Shown piece by piece: positions 58,851 through 64,000 of a stretch of 64,000 nt of DNA. A program made the translations under genes and the position numbers. The notes under the pieces were generated by a model, which saw nothing but the letters and a program-made list of their open reading frames with translations, made no database searches and was not told the origin of the DNA. The DNA comes from Haplosporangium gracile (taxonomy: Eukaryota; Mortierellomycota; Mortierellomycetes; Mortierellales; Mortierellaceae). How positions within the stretch are numbered: position 1 is the first letter of the stretch; each line of letters opens with the position of its first letter. The stretch spans positions 1 to 64,000 of the forward strand of contig JAAAUF010000004.1 of assembly GCA_015499985.1 (NCBI GenBank), read 5' to 3'.

Positions 58851-61800
58851 ATGTCGAAAAAGAATGACGCCCGTCCTCCTGGAAAAGGCTCTTACTCTCC
58901 CCTGAGTCTACACGACCCTGATACCATCCTGGACGACCCCTCTGCTGCAAGACAACAGGTAAGAACGTCTGTTAACACGACCGCTTCTTTCCTTCACTTC
59001 TTTCGTTCCTTTGTTATTGCCCTGTGCTGTCAGTATTGCAGATTTCTACACCCGTTGATTGACCTGTTGGGCACCTCCTCCCCTTCTCATTTGCCCTCTG
59101 TTTCTTACCTTCCCTGCTTGCTGCCTTCATTATATCATAACTAATCATTACACAAAAATAGCGCGTCGCAGCACACGACAACGAAAAAAGCAGCGACAAC
59201 GAAAACAGCAGCGACAACGACGACGACGACGACGACGATATGGACCATAATGGACAGAGACGCACAAGCATCGAAATCGAGCCCACTCCCATCACCGGGG
59301 GCTCTTCGTCCTCCTCTGCCATTCACGGAACATCAATTCGTCGACCTATTTCTTCTCAACAGCGACTCCAGTCATCCGACGGGGATATTCACAGCTCCGA
59401 TGGCGATGGTCGTGGAGGAAACGGTGCTGGTGGCAACAAGAGCACACATTGGGGCCGAAATTGGATTCGCTATGTTGCTTTCGCCTGTATTACTGGAGCC
59501 TTGGTGCTGTTGATCACTTTACTTGTTCTTAGACCATGGCAGCAAAAACAGAGTAGGTTGACCGAAGGAAACTGTGTTACACACATATATATTTGTTACT
59601 TGACAATATGTCCGCTCAATTTTGTTGATCAAATGTCTCTTCAAATTAATACACACATTTAGAGCTGCTGCCGATCACGAACGATGCGGTCAAGGTGCTT
59701 CCAGAGAACCAACCCATCTGGCCAGTCCCGAAATCATTCTCCCACGGCGAAGGCGCGGAGAAGGTCATCCTGTCCCCCAATTTCCAGATTAAAGTCCAGT
59801 CCTCTGTGAACAGTCCGCCTATCGCCTTAGCACCAGATTCCAATCTGGCAAAGGCTATCGCCCGCTGCGTGGACCGACTACAAGTCAAGGGCAACACCAC
59901 CATCTGGAGCACAACAGACGTTATTCCCCCTTCTGCAGCAGTAGCTGCTGCTGCACCACTTGCAGAGCTCACTCTTGTTGTCGACAATATGCAGGCCAAG
60001 CTGGAGTACGGGATGGTCGAATCGTATGCTATCAACATTATGAACAAGGATGCTGGAAACGCAGAGGGTACTCCACAGTCACTTGTGGACCTGGAGAAAC
60101 GCGCACTTTATCATGTCGCTTCTCTCAGAGCGAGAGCGGCACCGAAATTTCCACCTGCAATCACTGCTGTCATTACAGCGAGCACACAATGGGGCGCTAT
60201 TCATGCAATGGAAACCTTCACCCAGATCGTTGTCGCAACCAAAGTAACGACCGCCAATGCAGCGCCAGCCTCGCCTCCAAAGACAACCAACAATCAATTG
60301 GAGATTCCAAACATCCCTTGGTCGATCTACGACGAACCTCGCTTCTCACATCGCGGCATCTTGTTGGATACATCACGTAACTATGTCGGCGTGCCCGACA
60401 TCATCCGCACCCTTGACGCCATGGCAGTGGTCAAACTCAATGTCTTTCACTGGCATGTACTGGATCAGCAGGCATATCCTCTTGTCTCTAAGGCTTTCCC
60501 AGACCTCGCCGCCAAGGGCGCCCAGAACCCTGAAAAGATTTACACGCCTCAGGATGTTGCGGCCATTATTCAACATGGATTAGAGCGTGGTATCCGCGTC
60601 CTTCCAGAGTTTGATTCGCCTGGACATGCGGCAAGTTGGGGTCGTGCGTACCCAAACCTGACGGTTTGTTTGGATGCGCTCCCTCATGGAACCTATGCTG
60701 CAGAGCCGCCAGCTGGACAGTTGGACCCCTTGGAACCTTTTACTTACACCGTCCTGGACACGCTTGTCAAGGAATGGTCTGGACTCTTCCCAGATGCTCA
60801 GGCGCACATTGGTGGTGATGAAGTCAACATGAACTGCTGGAAGACCTCCAAGCGGCTCTCGGACTATATCTCTAACGAGAAGCACCGAGCCGAGTATGAG
60901 AAGGCCATCATGCCCGTTGTGGATACCCAGTCGGATAACACCAATTCGATGGCAAGAACTACTGCGGGCCGTCAGAGTGGCGAGGACAAGTTGTTGGAGT
61001 TGTATTTGGATAGGATTTTTGCCATGTTTATCGCTCAGGGAAAGAGACCGATTGTGTGGGAGGAGATGGCTCTTGAGCATAATGTTCGACTTCCTGCATC
61101 AGCTATTATCCAGGTCTGGAAGGACGCTATCAATGCTAAGAAAGGTACCCTACTCGACACATATGTTGGTCTGTTGCTACATGCTATGTGTACATTCGGT
61201 AGCTAATCACTCTTTGGCTCGCCTTTTTCTTCCAAATCACGAATATATAGTCATCGCGCAGGGACGACCGGTCATCTTGTCAAGCTCTGAGTTTTGGTAC
61301 CTGGATTGCGGAGCAGGTTCATGGCTTATTGGTTCCCAGGGTCAAAGCTGGTGCAAGTTTGCCAACTGGCAACGAAGTAGGTCTTCTTTTTTCTGTTTCT
61401 CCAAATGTTGCAAAAGTAGCCCAGCGTCTTTGATGCTAACTCAAGAACGGCAAATCACTATCGTTTTTTTCTTTCTAGTTTACTCGTACGCCCTCACGGA
61501 TGGAATGACAGAGGAGGAACAAAAGATGGTCTACGGAGGAGAGATCTGCATGTGGGGGGAGCAGACGGATTCTTCAAACTTGGACTCAAATGTCTGGCCA
61601 CGCTCTGCTGCTGCCGCCGAGGTAAAAAATAATATCGTGCTCATGACTATACGCCTTGATATGTGACAAAAACAATGGGCGTGTACTGTACCTAACCATT
61701 TACAATGCTTTGCTTTGGTTTCTCACTAGGTATTGTGGAGTGGCACAAAGGACGCAAAAGGACAGGCAAGACCATTACTCGACGCTTCCAGACGCCTAAG

Positions 61801-61900
61801 CGCCGTCCGCGAGAGGCTGGTCCAGATGGGTATCAGGGCCGCGCCCATGTTCCCATCCTGGTGCGCGAAGCACCCTGAAGCCTGTCTCGTAAAAAATTAA
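58851..61900 (+). CDS. Membrane-anchored GH20 beta-N-acetylhexosaminidase
   Basis: The product, 806 aa, hydrolyses terminal GlcNAc/GalNAc, for example from chitin oligomers or glycans. Exons: 58851-58958, 59162-59552, 59663-61144, 61251-61376, 61479-61621 and 61730-61900, phases consistent. A disordered, acidic N-terminus (SSDN repeats running into seven Asp) precedes one TM helix (IRYVAFACITGALVLLITLLVL, about 138-159). This gives a type II membrane protein instead of the usual secreted enzyme. The GH20 N-terminal domain spans about 185-370. The catalytic barrel follows with FSHRGILLDTSRNY, VFHWHVLD, PEFDSPGHAASW and the catalytic pair in HIGGDEV (Asp552-Glu553). Further motifs are RPIVWEEM, IIQVWKD, WYLDCGAGSW and GGEICMWGEQ, the last with substrate-binding Trp and Glu. 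The ending PSWC and its second Cys may form a disulphide. Everything needed for activity is present. Confidence 0.93.
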
Positions 61901-61985
61901 ACCTGTTCATAGTCTTCCAAACACGCCTCTTAAAACCCCAAAAAAGAAAAAAATGCTAAAATATTCTATTTATTATCGAATGAAA

Positions 61986-64000
61986 TTATCGACGTCGTTG
62001 TCGAACAATGCTCTGAATGTCCCTCAAGAACTGCTTCTCAGAGACAAAAACAACGCCCATGACGACCGCAAACGCCGCAACGCCAATGCCAATATGAACA
62101 GCTTTGTTGTACAGTCCTTGCCATCCGATCCACTGCTCCGTCGCTGCGGTCAAGACAAAGGCTGCTCCGAAGGCAACCAGGACAGTGGGTCGAGGGACAA
62201 TGTTCTGCCAAGGCACATACGCGAACCTGGCGAGGACACTACCATCACTACTCTTGACCCCTGACGATGTTCCTTCAATCGGAATATAACGTCCATAGTA
62301 CCCCGACAGGAACCACATACTCCAGACGATCCGCATGATCAAGTTGACACAATTGGCTAAAACAATGCCCTCAGCCTTAAGACCCAGGGTCCCCATCAAA
62401 AACGCGCCTGTAGAACAAAAGACAGCCGAGAACCCAACCATCCAGTAAGAAAGGACACCCAACTCCTTCTCCGACGCGACAGCCTGGACTACCGCCTCTG
62501 TGATACCATTCAGCCCCATGATGGGAACGTAGTAACAGTACAGGCTCAACACCTGGGGAGCCTTTGTCATTGTAGACCAGTACTGCCCCACGACAAGATC
62601 AATCAGTGTTGCGGTGTAGTGGGTTCCAAAGGCGATAAAGACCAGTCCGAGAAGGACATGGAACTTCATGATGGTTAGCAGAAGGTTGCGAGAGAGCACC
62701 AGGTTGCCTAGCTGCGTTTCCGTGAGCGTCTTGGAGGTAGTAGTAGTGGTGGCGTTGGTCTTTTCTGCTGTGGTATCGTTGTTGCTGGAGGGCGATCCAT
62801 GCGCAATGTCGCTCAAAAGTCGACTGAATAAGGTCCTGCTCGTCTCTTCCATTGGCTGGAACAGAATCCTGGCAATTAGCGATCCTATTTTTGCATTGAG
62901 AAAAGAAGCAGCAGGAGCATTAGAGGGGAAGAGAGCATAGAGCATTTCGAATGCAGAGGAGTGTAAGGTTCACGCGTCAAACTCACCATAGTTGACCACA
63001 AAGGCATAGACACCTTGGGCTTTTTCATCAGCGAACTTGGCCATCATCATCTTGTCTCCTTCTGTGAGAATATGCTTGAGTAAGGACTGAGAGGTCAGCG
63101 TCTTGGACAGCTTGAGCAGTTCCTTGTCAAAGTAAAACGACTCAACCCTATTGCGCGTCAAATTAATATAGGTCATAAAGTTAGATTCTCAGTCTTTCTT
63201 CAAACTCTAATGACAAAGTACGATTTGATAGCGAAATATGATTATAACTTACTTTCCGTTCTTGCCGACTTTGGTGAGTCGGCGAGGAAGAAGCGCGCTT
63301 ATGGAGACAGCGTCGTCCTCCGAGTTCAGTTGATCCTCTACAGCAATGCCATCCCGCTTCTTTATCGCAGCAGCCATCCTCTTCCTGTCCAGATCCCGTC
63401 TCTCAGTGCTCTTACTCCAGAACGCCAACAAGAATCCTCCAAGCGTCAACAGTCCGTATACAAACTGAGCAATTGCAAATGCCAACACACCCATCGTGTT
63501 CTTGTTAGACCCCTCCTCTGATGATCCTGTTACCGCCGCGCGGTCTCCATAGATGGTCAGGGCACAGGTGAGGACACACCTCACAATGACGGCGGTTCCT
63601 TCGACAGAGACTCGGGTCTTGAACCACAGCTTGTACTGAGCGACCATGAACATGGGCTCGGCCAGCAGCTCAATCAGCGCAGAGATACCGTACAAGCAGA
63701 TCGACAACCTGTATCCCGGAAAGTCAGCCTCACTCTTGTCGGTCACCTGCAAGAGATAGTATCCGACGGCGAGGCAAGTCATCAAAACACCGACAGGGAT
63801 GGGCACATAAACCATATTGACTAACTTTTGAAGGCGATACGCCTCTGAACCGGGTGCGATCCGCATCTTATTCTTGTCCTTCTCCTTGTTGTCCAATGAC
63901 GTTATTTCCTCTTCCTCCTCTGCAGAATCGTCACTGACACGGATGGCTGCACAGCGAACACCTTCTCTGGAGAGGAAGAGGATAGTGTTGAGAAGAAGTT
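61986..64000 (-). CDS. RFT1: RFT1-family ER membrane protein (partial, N-terminus beyond window)
   Basis: Rft1 is a multi-span ER protein required for use of Man5GlcNAc2-PP-dolichol in N-glycosylation; whether it is the flippase itself is debated. Exons seen: 64000-63253 (continuing past the edge), 63147-62987 and 62884-61986; at least 602 codons. Diagnostic blocks are LLLNTILFLSREGVR at the edge and LIELLAEPMFMVAQ. YFDKELLKLSKTLTSQSLL leads into KHILTEGDKMMMAKFA, and NYGSLIARILFQPMEE crosses a splice. YYVPIMGLNGITEAVVQA and the TM helices after it complete the C-terminal half. Two hydrophilic inserts (SSEEGSNKNT; a Thr/Asn-rich loop after SPSSNND) are larger than in yeast. Its stop is 85 bp from that of the convergent GH20 gene. 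Confidence 0.93.

Noticed and set aside
1..64000. Mobile element, CRISPR array, tRNA or rRNA gene anywhere in the window
   Set aside because: I looked for transposase, reverse-transcriptase and recombinase motifs, terminal repeats, regularly spaced repeats and tRNA B-box sequences by eye and found none convincing; a dedicated search (RepeatModeler, tRNAscan-SE) could still find diverged ones.

Overview
The window looks like a chromosomal segment of an early-diverging filamentous fungus, most likely a Mortierella-type species (Mortierellomycotina). The genes are intron-rich, with GTAAGT-like donors and CTAAC-like branch sites, and are separated by long pyrimidine- or purine-rich intergenic DNA full of microsatellites. 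The fatty-acid elongase at 25.3-27.2 kb matches, as I recall it, the Mortierella alpina enzyme MAELO almost throughout. Two 10-N assembly gaps lie beside homopolymers (15270-15279 and 35197-35206). I see no transposon, CRISPR array, tRNA or rRNA gene. Exon coordinates were worked out by hand from splice signals, reading phase and family motifs.

Layout. 0-5 kb: a cut-off Ser-rich protein and a large HMG-box regulator, both on the minus strand. 7.8-11.5 kb: a head-to-head pair, the NSUN5/Rcm1 rRNA m5C methyltransferase (minus) and a MYND-SET protein methyltransferase (plus). 14.8-23.8 kb: a tandem cluster of three thioredoxin-fold paralogues with a shared N-terminal module. The middle copy is interrupted by one TGA, and a heavily decayed GT15 mannosyltransferase lies between copies 1 and 2. 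25.3-29.8 kb: an ELO elongase and an epoxide-hydrolase-type alpha/beta hydrolase. 30.2-33.2 kb: a head-to-head pair, UTP11 (SSU processome) and Gemin2 (SMN complex). 35.6-41.0 kb: two single-pass membrane proteins with long disordered regions, convergent. 41.0-47.7 kb: a 6.7-kb gene-poor island. 47.7-49.8 kb: a Q/G/M-rich HMGB-like protein. 50.4-51.4 kb: an intronless protein with a 14-residue periodic coiled coil and a Gcr1-like C-terminus. 51.7-53.3 kb: a D-3-phosphoglycerate-dehydrogenase-like protein that has lost its NAD and catalytic motifs. 54.5-56.6 kb: DUG3 glutamine amidotransferase (glutathione turnover), containing an 18-nt microexon. 56.7-58.1 kb: an EFM2-like protein-lysine methyltransferase. 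58.9-61.9 kb: a membrane-anchored GH20 beta-hexosaminidase. 62.0-64.0 kb: RFT1 (dolichol-oligosaccharide pathway), running off the window.

Most genes are unrelated housekeeping functions, but some themes recur: RNA and ribosome biogenesis (NSUN5, UTP11, Gemin2), translation-factor or protein methylation (SET, EFM2-like), glycan metabolism (GT15 remnant, GH20, RFT1) and thiol/redox chemistry (thioredoxin-like cluster, DUG3). The most interesting signals are the thioredoxin-like cluster with its local gene decay, the pseudo-dehydrogenase with a GC-AG intron, and the 42-bp periodic coiled-coil gene.
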